DNA of 64,000 nucleotides from Desmodesmus armatus (GCA_007449985.2 VIIQ02000574.1:372001-436000); one strand, 5' to 3'; positions 46,180 through 59,150 are shown, counted from the stretch's first letter. The notes: generated by a model not told the origin, from the letters alone. Program-made: numbers and translations.

Positions 46180-48115
46180 GGCCATGGTGTCCTGCACCCC
46201 AATGGTGCTGAGATGTAATAGTTGCGAGTGGCTGTTGTAGCAAGATCGCAGAGGCTGAAGCTGCCGTGCGAGTGGCTGCACAGGCTGAAGTTTGCAACGT
46301 ACGTATGTGGCAGAAGCTGCTGTGCCTGGTTAGGCTGCTTGTGTGCATACAACAAAGTCACCCACTCAGGCATCCACAATGTTGATCTGGCAGGCTTGTC
46401 CTCAAGGTCTGGTGTTGGTGATGGCATACAAAAGGAATCTGTACGTGTCAAGGCGACAACTAGCCACCCCTGGGTTGCGCATCCACATAGTTGATGCACG
46501 CACAACTGCAACAGCACTCAATGATAGCAACCGCACCCTGGCACTGGTCACTCACTCAGAATAGTTACAGGAGCTTGTGCATATTGCAACAAAGGGTATC
46601 AAACACAACACATAATTCAGTGTGTCAGTCAACAAAATCAACCGGGGTGAGGAATGGCAGCAGCAATCTGGTCGTTGAAAGTTTGTGGATGGTGTGATAC
46701 AGGTTCTGTCTATTTGGTAGCCTAACCTTGCAGGTCCCCAATGATACCCATAAACTCGTCACAACGCCGCCCAGCACTTTGTGGTGGCACCACATCACTG
46801 GCAGGCGGCAAGCACATTTGTACCCAGGCACACATATAGCTTGTGCTTACGTTCGTGTCCACCACACACCATGCGGCTGCAATGCTCTCAACCACTGTTG
46901 CACCAGCTGTTGCAGCACCGACATGCAGTCCCAACCCAGCCGCACCTCGCCTCACTGCACCCAGCAGCCTGTCCCCGACCCCTGCACTGCCTCACGCCAC
47001 TGCGCTCTCATTCATGATGACGTAATCTCTGCTGCTGAAGCCAAAGCGGATGACGTCACCCGTCAGCAGCTCGTAGTAGCGTGCCCCGTCCAGCCTCTCA
47101 TTGTTGATGGTGGTGCCGTTGGTGGTCTCCAGGTCTAGCAGGTAGGGCTTGACGGCACGCTGGTAGCCGATGCCATCCGGCGCATCTACCTGTATCTCCC
47201 TGCAGGCGGCAACAGGGACAACACAAATAGGACTGGTTGATTGGCCTGTTGGGTTGCTGCGAATGTGGTTCAGATGAAGTGCTGTGTGTTGATTTTAGTG
47301 GCGCTGTGTGCGTTGACCTGCAGGACAGCAAAGGCGGCGGCAGCAACGAGCAACCTGGCAGCATCAGCCATTAGCAACAGGCTCATTGTGCTGGATGTTC
47401 TGCACCCTCCCTTCTTGTCATTGTAGGGAAACGCAGTGAGCACTGGTACACGTGTCCTTTGGGTTGCAGGACACCAAGTCAATGATTCCCTACGAAACAT
47501 CAACTGCACTCACTGTCACAGCTCTCACACAGCAAGGCACTGCTACCGCTGCTGCCTCCACGCCGCACCCACCCGCCCCACCTGAACACAATCACGGCAT
47601 GCTGCCTGCTGCAGGAGGGGTGGTCTGTGGGTATGTCGGCCACCTTCCTGTCCTTGCCAAAAAGGTAGAAAGGCATCTGCGTCAGGTTGATGGGGTCCCC
47701 TGTTGTTTCTGCGCCCTTGTACACAAACAGCTTCCACACAGGCTTCTTGCACACACGCGCCTCTGCAGGCGCCTGGAACTTGAGCTCTGCTGTGCCATTT
47801 GCTGTCTTGTTGGTCTCTGCTGCCAGCTTGCCTGACAGCCCCATGTTGGGTTCCTGCTTGGGGGGACCAGGGGGCGGCGGCTCATCAGCAGCCACTCCTC
47901 TGCGATAAGATAACAATGAAATAATAAGATCAAAAGGATGGCTCAGGTGAGAGTGGTTGCAGCGGCCCAACCGCTCATGCACATTGGTAGAGCTGGCAGG
48001 ATAAGGCATGCACGCACATGCTCAACAGACAAAGCATGCATTCAGGTGAGATGGTCATATGCAGGATAGTTGCTTGCTCTTAATCAGCTGTACATGAGGC
48101 GCTGTACATGGGGGT
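46180..48115 (+). repeat. 1.9-kb direct repeat, left copy
   Basis: Nearly identical to 57250-59150 in the same orientation. The left edge is the shared GGCCATGGTGTCCTGCACCCC (46180 and 57250). The right edge follows the shared CATACATGGGGGTG-like text near 48110 and 59150, after which the two diverge. It contains the last two exons and downstream DNA of the DAWDLE-like gene. Scattered substitutions and small indels separate the copies. Confidence 0.85.
46992..47899 (-). pseudogene. Truncated duplicate of DAWDLE/SNIP1-like gene (FHA exons only)
   Basis: Only the exons matching exons 4 and 5 of the intact gene are present: 47899-47582 and 47199-46992, ending at the same stop. They encode the FHA domain (WKLFVYKGAE, YLFGKDRKVADIPTDHPSCSRQHAVI, LLDLETTNGTTINNERLDG, DVIRFGFSSRDYVI). 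Exons 1-3 with the Arg/Asp/Ser-rich N-terminus are missing because the duplicated block ends inside the preceding intron. Exon 4 is also one base shorter than in the intact copy (AGGAGTGGCT versus AGGAGTGGGCT), which breaks the frame at its start, although that single base could be an assembly error. Confidence 0.8.
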
Positions 48116-48477
48116 GGTGGGGCAAAGGGCACTGCTTAACGCAAGACACTGTGACTCAAAATGCCTGCACCAGCAATTGAAATGGCTGCATGCCCACAAA
48201 GGTTTGTGATTCACCGTCGTGGCAAATGCATAGAATGTTCATGCGTCTGTAACTGTTTGGGTTGTCGATCGTCCGGCGAACGCTGCCCCCCGAGACGTGA
48301 CCGACCTTCCATCAGCAGCCACGGGGCCCCGGCGTTGGTCCTCCAGAACCCCGACAAAACATGCGCCGCCTTGCTGTCGCTTTTGGTGAATACAAACATG
48401 ATTTTTGCAAATTTCTTAGTGGAGTCTCTGCTGCCGCAGCCTTCCATGCGTCAAGCAGCAGTTGCTACTGCTCCACT
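48116..48477 (+). promoter_or_regulatory. Upstream region of receptor-like copy 2
   Basis: Contains, at 48260-48294, the 35-nt sequence identical to the region upstream of copy 1 (core TCGATCGTCCGGCGAACGCT followed by six C). Patchy similarity continues to the ATG (for example CAGCCTTCCAT and GCTACT..TACTGCT). It starts where the duplicated FHA block ends. Confidence 0.6.
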
Positions 48478-51400
48478 ATGTCAGTGTTTTCCGGAGTGGC
48501 CGGCTGCGTCAGCCTTTCTGTGCGTATTCTGGACCTGCTGCTGGCCTCCAAGAACAACAAACATGAGTTCAGGTCCCTGGCATCAGCTGTGCAGAACATC
48601 AAGGTGTTCCTGACTGCCTTGCCACAGGAGGGCATCACACAGCAGGGCAATGAAGTGCTGAGTGAGTACCCGCAGCAGCAGCAGTAGATGCCACACGATA
48701 ATATTCCAAGTAGTGCATCCATTGGATGCCGCTTATGCTCCATGCATGGTACTGGTGGGTGCTGACGCCCCACCCTCAGACCACAACCCAAGTGGGACCA
48801 AAACAGCATTACGCCCGCACATGCGTCCCTGCATGTGTCTGCATGGCCCCTGCAGGGCAGCTGCATGCACAGCTCCTGCAGGTTCACGATCTCCTGGGCA
48901 AGGTGTCTGCCATGGGTCCCCTGGTGTCGCTGCTCAAGGCCAACATTGTGCGGGAGGATTTCCTGCGCACCAACAGAGACCTGCTGGACACCTTTGGCAT
49001 CCTGGCACGGGGAGAGCAGCTGCTGGTGAGTGCGGCAACGCGCAGGACCTTGCTGAGCATGCATGAGGCCGGCCACCCTGAAAGGATTGCATCACCGTGA
49101 AGTCGTCAATACTGTCATGCTGGGAAGCAATGCATCACATATGCATATGGTTGAGGGTGCCTTCCACATGGCATTTTGCAGTCTCATAATGTATTGCCGC
49201 ATACTGGTTGTGCTGCAGCATGCCTGCGCACAGCACCCACGCCTTCGGCTGGAAATAACAGCCAGGCCAATCAGTGGGACAGCATCGCAATCTATGCAAC
49301 TGCCATCATTGATTGGGCATGTACCGTACCATGGGCCTGTGACAGGCATGATGGAGACCATCTTTGTCCTTCACCACCGCTGTGCTGCCTTCCGTCACGG
49401 CGTGTGATGGTTGCACCCATGCATTGGACGTTGAGCTTGTACTTGCTGTCATTTGCCACATTGTGCAGAGAGGTGTGGCGGTGGGTGCGGCCCTGCAGGA
49501 GCAGGGGTTGCCCTTCAGGACCAGGCTCAACGGCTGGCTGATATCACCACGGACCTGAAAAGCTGCAGGAGTGAGTTCTTCACAGAGGAGCAGGCAGCAC
49601 ACAGCAGGTAGGGACTTCGGCAGTTCTTTGGCGAGCTTTGGAGTCTTGAACACTGGTACCTCCACGCAGCATCGCACATTGAGGCAATATAACAATGCAT
49701 TGTGATGGCGCATCACAGTGCTCAGGGTCCAAAGTGGCTGGCTGGCTGGCTGTACTGACGTATGCTGACTGCTGTGATGCATGTCACAGGCTGCTGGATG
49801 TTGCTGCCACTGGCAAGGAGCGTGTGTGGCCTGAAGAGCTGCTGCAGCACCGTCTGCTAAATGAGCTCAAGGCACTGCCACAGGTGAGGGCCGCACTCGG
49901 TTTTGCAGGGCCTTGCAGCCCTGCATTTTGCTGCCTCATTTGCAGGACAGCAGGTTCATGCTTACTACGCGTAGGTCACACGTCAGATCACGACCGGCCA
50001 CGGCCAGATTGAATGGCTGTCCTGCTTGCTGCTGGCGGCAGTCAACAACGCAGGCTGGTGGTCGCTTTGTGTTCAACAGAAGTTGTTGGTGTATGAGCGC
50101 CATCGAGGCAGCATGCAACTGCATATTTTTGACTCCAGTGCAATGCAGGGGTGCGGATCCTCAAAACGAACACGCTGTTGCATTACTGCTTGTGACACCT
50201 GTGCATTTCCGGCTGCTGTCCAGGTGTCTGGCCTGGATGATGATGGTCTGCTGTCAGAGTTCAGGGCGCTGCAGATGCTGGCACTGTACAACGGCCCTGG
50301 AGGTGCCGACAACAGCAGCTCCAGCGAGGATGACACCACTGGCACTGACCAGAAGAGCAAGCAGAACAAGTGCAAGCACATGGATGAAGACTTGGAGGAT
50401 TTCCTGCTGCAACAGGTAGGGGCCAAGCTTGGCATGCTTGCTGGTTGCTGCCAGCGTGTTTGCAGGATAACCTCATAGGCATGCATTGTCTCCATGAAGG
50501 ACATGGTGTCTTGCTCAAGCCTTGGGGTCCCAACACTTCAGGGTGTTGCCTTTCATGAACTTCGATCAATGCCTGCCGTGCAGGTGTGCGCAGCGCTGGC
50601 TGCCTCCGTTGCTGCCACATCCTCCCAGCCCCTGCAGGCAGGGCCACAGCCACCAGCAGAGTACCTCTGCCCAATCAGCCAACAAGTGATGGTCAACCCA
50701 GTGCTGCTCCACGAGACAGGTCACAGCTTTGAGGCTGCAAACATCAGCAGGTGGCTCGACATGCACAGCAAATGCCCCATGACAGGCCAGAAGCTGCAGA
50801 GCAAGCAGCTGAGCAGCAACTGGGCGCTCAAGAACCTCATCGCTGACTGGGCAGCAGAGCACGGCATTGTCCTGCCAGCAGCACCCGTGTACACACCTGC
50901 CCTGCAAGCTGCGGCCACAACATCTGCTGCGGCTGCATCTCCCAGCATGCCGCACACCGTGCTCAGCATGCCCCACCTGGAGGTCAGCAACAGCATCAGC
51001 AGGGACTCTCCTTTGGCTGACCAGCAGCAGCAGCAGCAGCTCAGCAGCGACAGGCTAGACAACGGTGGGAAAGATCCAGCCTTCCAAGGTGGAGGCCTTC
51101 CTGCGTCATGCAGGGCTGACAGCAAGAAGGGCATGCTGCGCTGTACTCGCACGCGGTGGGCAGCTGCCTTGCTCGTTCTGGTGGTGGTGGTGGGCGTGGC
51201 GGTTGGAGCAGGCGTGGGTGTGGCCACCAAGCAAGCCAAAGGTGAGTCACATGATGCAACATCACAACTTGGAGCGGCGGCTGTGGCGGTATGTGGCGTA
51301 CGCTGACACCGTTTGTTCAAATACACATGACAGAATGATAAATACACATGTACATGAATAGAATGATAGTCCGCACGCACGTTCTAGCATGGTTTATGGC

Positions 51401-54400
51401 ACGCACGCACTGGCATGGTTTATGGCACAGCCTGTGTACAGGATGATGACATGTGTCGACTGGTTTTTGTGTTATGTCACCTTGGTAGCCCTGTTGTCCT
51501 GGGCACTCTACTTCCATGGCCTCGTCAACAACATGCAGGGTTGCAGCATCCAGCAACATTCCTGCATTCACCACTGACTCAGACTCTCCCTTCATGTTGG
51601 GCTGCAGAAAGCTGACTGTTGATCGTGGCATAAACATTGGGTTGGTTGTGTTTGCGTGTGATGCAGTTACGGCCACTGCTGCCCCTGGGTCCAGCCCTGC
51701 CTCAATCGCAAACGGCACTACCAGTGTTGGCCCCAATCCAGGAGATACACAGGGCCCTCAGGCTCCCAGCCCTACCCCCAGCCCTACCCCCAGCCCTGGT
51801 CCCAATAGCCCCAATGGCAGTCTTACGCCAGTGGTGGCACCGGTGCCGAGCCCAACACAGGAACCTCTGCTCTAGGTAAGAGTTCTAGCCGCACTGCCAG
51901 TCTAGTACTTGCAATGCACCTCATCATGTCATAACCTAATGCATGCCTTGTGAGGAGACCAGCGCATCATTACGATGGCACCACAATGACTGTGCTGCTC
52001 CTCCGTCACTTTGCAGCCACGTGCACCAACTTCTGGAACCATACTGGATCAGGCCCATCTCTCTGTGATGCCAACGGCCTCAGCAGAGAAGGAAATACTT
52101 CCTGGTTTGGTGACAGGCCGTGTGGCAATGGGACGCGTGGCAGCGGAGTGTGTGCTGCAGGTTTGGGGTGTTGCTCCCGCTGGGCCGAGTGCTCATTCGA
52201 AGAAGACTCTTGCAAGCAACCACCATTGCAACCAGGTAGGCTTGTGCGTGCAGATAAAGTGAAGTGCACATGCAGCAAGCAAAGTGCAGATTGCCACTGT
52301 ACGTCAAGGAGTAAAACATACACGGAGCGCAACAATGCATGCTGTTGCCTTTGCAATTTGCATTTGGTGCGGCACTGGGGACCACTACATGGCATTGCAA
52401 CAGAAAGCATCTGCCAGATGTTTTGAAAACAATGGTGAGCACTTGATTACTTTTGTGATGTCGACTTCTCTTTGCAGCATTTCCTGCTGGATATGCAAAG
52501 ATGCCCCCCAAGGAAATGCTGGCCTGGCAGAGCTCTACCTTTGTGATGGATGGCCCACCGCGTGCTTGGTATCCAACTGCAGACAAAGTGATCGATGGCA
52601 ACACAGATGCAGCATATTATGACGGCAGCTGCAGCCACACATTACAAGACGTCACAAGCCCTTGGTTGGCCATTGATCTGCAATCCACAAAGTACATCGC
52701 CGGTATGCGCATCACCAACAGGCAAGATGCTTGTGTAGATGCTTGTGAGGGTGAGTGCAGAAGAGTATGCATTCCCTGAGGACATGTTTAGAGTGTAGTC
52801 CCGTACATCCATATCAACCATGGCCTGATTGCTTGTATCCACCAGTCACTGGTGGCGGGGCCACCGCTGAGAAAGAAGCGGGTGTGGGTATGGGAACAGA
52901 GTTACTCTCTACACTGTACTGGGGCCCCCTGCCTCCGACACAGCTCAGCTCGCTTCGGTAGCGTTGCAGAAGCGTGCATGCATGCCTCTTTCATAGATTC
53001 AAACTGTGAAAAGTTTGTAGGACCTAGTGGGGTTTGTATTGTGGCGGGCGCCCAAGGCATGCTGAGGGGCCTGATGTTGAATCTTGCAAGTGAATGAGCT
53101 GTTTTTATCATACACAGGCTGCTGACTGTTTTCAGGGCCAGGCGTGTATCTCTTTGTACTTGATGCTCGTTTTTTCACATTGCACCCTCCCTATCTATCC
53201 TGCCCGGGCAGGCCCTCCCTCCCTGGCCCTTGCAGCTCGCTTCCGCAACTGGGAGATCAGGGTTGCTCCTTCCTCTGCTGCTCCCTCAAGCACCCGCATG
53301 TCAGACCCAGCGTACTTTGAGGGCTTGCCACTGTGTGCATCTGATCCTGACAACACTCGACCTGGTGCCTACGTCATCCAAGTGGTTTGCAGCCAACCAG
53401 TGGTGGGCCGATACATCATCATACGCTTGGTAACTCCAACGCCAAATGCAACTTTGCACCTATGTGCGGTTGAGCCATTTGTGAAGGATGCTGATGATCC
53501 TGGTGAGTGTGCTGCAAACCATGCCTGCATGCGCTTGAAGAAGCAACATTGACAGGGTTTCCCGCCAGGCATTGATGCCATGGTGACAATGACCCCCGGC
53601 CCCCGCATGGACCCTATTATGACCGTATTCTGTTTCTGAATGGCGAGAAAGACACAACATCAACAGCTGAGGTCACTCTTTTCGCATCAACTGCGGCAAT
53701 TCCTTCCGCACTAGTAGCTGTCCGAGGATTCAACACTGCCCCAGTTGGGGATCACAGCAGCACTGTCGGCCCTGATCCTGTGGCAATGGCAGCGCTGATC
53801 AGACTCATGCATCACAATTACATTCACAAGCGCTTGGAAATTGAGCAGAAGGGACTGTTGATGCATTGTACAGCATGCCAGCTTGTCAGCTTGCAGCGCT
53901 CGCTGCCTCGCACAGAGGCAGTTTGTGTAGCATCACTGCAAAGGTGTCCGCCCATCATCCAGGTTGCACTTGGTGTGCACGTTTTTTTGCCAATATTGCT
54001 GGCACAACAACACCGCCAGTGTTGCCAGTGACCAGACATACTGCTTCAAGCCACAGCCAAGCGCGTGTGAATCGTGAAAGAAGTGCCCGCGTTGCCTCTG
54101 CCCTGCCAACAGTATCCTCCAATAACGGCACCATCACCATGCCTGGTTTTGCAAACAAGTGTGTTGAAAGTCCCACCTTCGACGCTGCACTTGGCACTCA
54201 AGTGAGTAGCATACGTGGGTGCCTGCACAGCATCCTTGCACCGTGCATGCGGTCCATGAGTCAGCAAATTTTGGTGCTGACCGATGGCAGCAGTCATGCG
54301 ACAGGTGCCATTTAAACGTCCAAATCGATGCCAGGAGTGGTAACAAAACTTCGAAATATAGTGGTGCATTCACCACATAGCTCACTCAAGAGCTGGCAAC

Positions 54401-56242
54401 CCTACCCAAACATTTGACTGTGCCTGCAGGTTCAGATCTGGGACTGTGATGGCCTTGCGCAACAGCTGTTTGAATTCATCTCTTCAAGTGGCAGTCTGCG
54501 CTTGTTGGGTACGAACAAGTGCCTGGACGTGCGCATGGGTGGCACAAGTAAGGCAATATGCACTCTGCCAATCACGTGATGACTTTCTGATATCATATGC
54601 ATGTGGCACTGCCTGGCAGGTCCAAAGTGTGTAACTCACACACTGCAATGGCATTGCGTCTCAGTTGCAAGCAGTGTAGTGTCACACATCACTGCAGCAG
54701 AATGTGCTTGCAGCCCAACCGTTCAGCTGCCTGAACCACATAGCAGATCTGCCGACTGTGTTGCAGCAGGCTGTGTCTTGGCATGCTGTCTTGTGGCCTG
54801 ACCCCTTTCCATCACTTCTTCTGCTGTGCCAGGTAATGGAACCAGGGTGCACGTGTGGGACTGTCATTCAGGGCTAGGTGAGTTTGTGCTTGTTTGCTAG
54901 GACATGGTTGTTTCGTTGTGTTACATGTATGGGCGGCAGCGTGCTTGAACTAGACCCTGCAAGTATCATTCCTGCAGTTTCAGTGCATGCATGCAACTTA
55001 TGTGTCAGCTGTGTCACTGTCAACTTTGTGCGTGAGCTTGTAACAGCCGCAATACTTTCAAGTAAGGGCTGCCACCAGTCCCATCAAAACTTATTACCGG
55101 TGCATGCTGCAGCCCCCGACCAACTCCTGTGTCTGGTGATGTCATGTTGGTGTGTGCAGCCCAGAAGTGGTTTCACGATGGTCAGAGGAGACTGCATCCC
55201 TACATCGCGCCCACCATGTGCCTTGACCTGCATGACGGCGCCACAAACGGTAACCACCTGCAGATATGGGAGTGTAACAACCTGGTGCAACAGGTCTACA
55301 GCACAGACATCGCCTCCTTGACCCCTGGCTTCTTGGGCAATACGACCGTGGTAAACCGTCAGCTGAGGTCTGAATTCAACGGCAAGTGCGTAGATGTCCT
55401 CCAGCTGAACTTCACCAACGGGGCGCGTGTTGGCATGGTAATATGCAACAATGGTGACAACCAGCGGTGGCGGCTGGATGCTCGGGGGCGCTGCGCAGCA
55501 CCTTCAACACCAACAAATGCCTTGAAGCCACCAACCCTGCAACCAACGGTGCGACTCTGGTCCTGCCTAGAGTGGTGTTTGACACGGTGCTGCTCACCGT
55601 GTGCTGTGTGCTGGACTGTATGTTGGGCTGGTTTGATTGACCGTTCCAGGGCTGGTGCTAGCAAGGCCAGCGGTTGTGCGGCAGTTGACGTTGCATTTCG
55701 TTGTCACACATAAATGTATCATATGAGTGGCCCAACGTCCAAGCAATCATGCAAGCGCTGTATTCTGCAGGATCACCTGTGTACATGTGGGACTGCCACA
55801 TCTACAGCAACCAGCGCTGGTTCAGTGATGCACTGGAGCGCCTGCGTCCCTACCATGCCCCGGAAAAATGCCTGGACATCGTGGAAGCCAGCTCGGCCGA
55901 GGTGAGGACGCACTGTGTTGTTCAGGGGAGGGCTGTATCTGTTGCGATTGCACACCATGCACTGCGCAAACCGTGGCCACGGTGGCCACTTGTGTCTGCA
56001 AGCAACCAACTGCACTGATGCAACAGCCTGAGAGGTGCGTCCAAGATTTGGTTAGTGAACGCTGTTGGTCGTTTGGTATCGACACCACACACACAAGCGC
56101 ATGTTGCAGCGCACTCTGTGGCTTGCAACTGTGGTGCAGCTCACACCAACATCATGCATCTGTCTGGCCGCAGGAAGCACCGCTCCAATTGTGGGATTGC
56201 CTGGATGACTCGATCCACCAGCGCTGGTACCTGGCCAACTAA
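48478..56242 (+). CDS. Receptor-like U-box E3 with chitin-binding, fucolectin and ricin-B-type domains, copy 2
   Basis: Exons: 48478-48661, 48856-49025, 49469-49607, 49790-49883, 50224-50415, 50584-51241, 51667-51875, 52017-52235, 52478-52750, 53236-53502, 53569 to about 54201 (internal join unresolved), 54430-54547, 54833-54877, 55160-55548, 55771-55901, 56174-56242; about 1,250 residues. Order: MLKL/plant-U-box-type helical N-terminus (1-200), U-box (about 284-355; AEYLCPISQQVMVNPVLLH), basic CTRTRW, one membrane span (about 454-473), Pro/Ser linker, hevein-type chitin-binding domain, FTP fucolectin domain (KVIDGNTDA, CSHTL, PWLAIDL, ITNRQD, FRNWEIRV, CASDPDNTRPGAY), an unknown segment, then six KCLD...WDC...QRW motifs, as in two ricin-B beta-trefoils. 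There is no toxin A-chain. Single-base contractions are needed at 49504-49507, 51854-51855, probably 53578-53579, and 55484-55488. Confidence 0.75.
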
Positions 56243-57249
56243 AGCACTGCCACAAGCCATTTTACTTAGCTGTGTGGCTCGCTTAGCATGGGGCGGTAGC
56301 TTTCGCCCAGCAGGTGTGGAAGGGATGTTGGGACAAGCAGCTACCGTGCAGAGCACTAGCATTTGAGCAGCAGCTATTGAGAAGGCAGCTTCACTGCCAC
56401 AGTGTGGAGCTTGTGCAGGCATACTGCCAATAGTATTTGATACTTTTGAATACTGTTGCATACAACCTATGCCGCTTTGGTTGCCAAGCATGTGTGAGGC
56501 TCTATTGCGGCAGGCGCATTGCAAGGCACGGTGGTTGAGTTGGCGGATGGGCTGCGTTGTGGCACTTCTACATTTCCTTCCTGAGGTATTCAGCTTGTCT
56601 GCTGATCAGTGGCTGGTTGCAGCAATCTCGATGATGCTGACTCAGTGCTTGAAGTGCCTTGAGGGTGTTGCAGTATCACACCAAGGGAGGTCCTTTGCCT
56701 CAGCCTTTTGGTGCCTGTTCGGCCCCCACACCGGGTATGCCCTGCTGTGTGGGTATCTTCGATCAACTTGACGTGAGATGGATCCCTGCGGGCTCCAGCG
56801 TACATGTATCAGTATATCAGTGTGTGCCTCTTCAAACCTAAAAGGCTCCCTGGGCAGCATTGTGATCTGGCTGGGTGCCAAGTGAGGTCGCTGAGTGGTT
56901 GGTCTCTGAACCAATGTGTGTGCCTGTTGCATGAGTGGGGAGCTGGATCTTGGCCTGGCCTGGCCTCGCTGGTGACTTCATACTTTGAAGCCAACTGAGT
57001 CAGTTGGCTCTTCTGGCAACAGTGCTTTGCACCTAGGTGCACAGGCCTGTGCTTCTGGGGGTCTGTGTCCCCTGCTGGTTTTGGTTTAGGGTTTGGGGTT
57101 TTGTGCTTTAGGAACCTAGTGGGGCTGTCTAGAACTTGCCATTTTTCAAGCAAGTTGTTCTTGTGGCTTGGTTCAGTTGTTGTACTACAGTGCTCGAGCA
57201 TTGCTGAGTTGCACTTTGCCTGACAACGACAGCTGAAGCGCGATCACCT
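56243..57249. other. Intergenic, no supported gene
   Basis: Downstream of receptor-like copy 2. A short telomere-like string (GGTTTAGGGTTTGGGGTTTT) occurs near 57083-57102. Nothing coding is supported. Confidence 0.45.
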
Positions 57250-59150
57250 CTGGCCATGGTGTCCTGCACCCCGATGGTGCTGAGATGTAATAGTTGCGGG
57301 TGGCTGCACAGGCTGAAGTTTGCAACGGACGTATGTGGCAGAAGCTGCTGTGCCTGGTTAGGCTGCTTGTGTGCATACAACAAAGTCACCCGCTCAGGCA
57401 TCCACGATGTTGATCTGGCAGGCTTGTCCACAAGGTCTGGTGTTGGTGATGGCATACAAAAGGAAATCTGTACGTGTCAAGGTGACAACTAGCCACCCCT
57501 GGGTTGCGCGTCCACATAGTGATGCACACACAACTGCAACAGCACTCAATGATAGCAACAGCACCCTGGCACTGGTCACTCACTCAGAATAGTTACAGGA
57601 GCTTGCGCATATCGCAACAAAGGGTATCAAACACAACACACAATGTAGTGTGTCAGTCAACAAAATCAACCGGGGTGAGGAATGGCAGCAGCAAACTGGT
57701 TGTTAAAAGTTTGTGGATCGTGTGAGACGGGTTCTGTCTATTTGGTAGCCCAACCTTGCAGGTCCCCAATGATACGCATAAACTCGTCACAATGCCACCC
57801 GGCACTTTGTGGTGGCACCACATCACTGGCAGGCGGCAAGCACATTTGTCACCCAGGCACACAAATAGCTTGCACCAACCTTCAAGACCACCACACATCA
57901 TGGGGCCGCAATGCTCGCAAACACTGTCACACCAGCTGGTACAGCACCATATGATGCACAGGCATGCAGTTGCAACCCAGCCACACCTCCCCTCACTGCA
58001 CCCAGCAGCCTGTGCCCCCGACCCCTGCACTGCCCCTCACGCCACTGCGCTCTCATTCATGATGACGTAATCTCTGCTGCTGAAGCCGAAGCGGATGACG
58101 TCACCCGTCAGCAGCTCGTAGTAGCGTGCCCCGTCCAGCCTCTCATTGTTGATGGTGGTGCCGTTGGTGGTCTCTAGGTCTAGCAGGTAGGGCTTGACAG
58201 CCCGCTGGTAGCCAATGCCATCCGGCGCATCTACCTGTATCTCCCTGCAGGCGGCAACAGGGACAACACAAATAGGACTGGTTGATTGGCCTGTTGGGTT
58301 GCTGCGAATGTGGTTGAGATGAAGTGCTGTGTGTTGCTTTTCGTGATGCTGTGTGTGTTGACGTGCAGAACAGCAAAGGCGGCGGCAGCAAAGAGCAACC
58401 TGGCAGCATTAGCCATTAGCAACAGGCTCATTGTGCTGGATGTTCTGCACCCTCCCTTCTTGTCATTGTGGGGAAACGCAGTGAGCACTGGTACACGTGT
58501 CCTTTGGGTTGCAGGACACCAAGTAAATGATTTCCTGCGCAACATCAACTGCACTCCCTGTCACAGCTCTCACACAGCAAGGCACTGCAACCGCTGCTGC
58601 CTCCACGCCGCACCCACCCGGCCCACCTGAACACAATCACGGCATGCTGCCTGCTGCAGGAGGGGTGGTCGGTGGGTATGTCCGCCACCTTCCTGTCCTT
58701 GCCAAAAAGGTAGAAAGGCATCTGCGTCAGGTTGATGGGGTCCCCTGTTGTTTCTGCGCCCTTGTACACAAACAGCTTCCACACAGGCTTCTTGCACACA
58801 CGCGCCTCTGCAGGCGCCTGGAACTTGAGCTCCGCTGTGCCGTCTGCTGTCTTGTTGGTCTCTGCTGCCAGCTTGCCTGACAGCCCCATATTGGGTTCCT
58901 GCTTGGGGGGGCCGGGGGGCGGCGGCTCATCAGCAGCCCACTCCTCTGCGATAAGATAACAATGAAGGAATAAAATGAAAAGGATGGCACAGGTGAGAGT
59001 GGTTGCAGCGGCCCAACCGCTCATGCACATTGGTAGAGCTGGCAGGATAAGGCATGCACGCACATGCTCAACAGACAAAGCATGCATTCAGGTGAGATGG
59101 TCATATGCAGGATATTTGCTTGCAGTTGTACATGAGGAGCTGTACATGGG
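57250..59150 (+). repeat. 1.9-kb direct repeat, right copy
   Basis: Right copy of the block described at 46180-48115. It contains exons 4-5 and the downstream DNA of the intact DAWDLE-like gene and is probably the ancestral location, because the complete gene continues out of it to 60283. Confidence 0.85.

Noticed and set aside
54430..56242. A ricin-like toxin gene
   Set aside because: Only carbohydrate-binding QxW repeats are present. There is no catalytic A-chain, and the repeats are exons of a much larger membrane protein.
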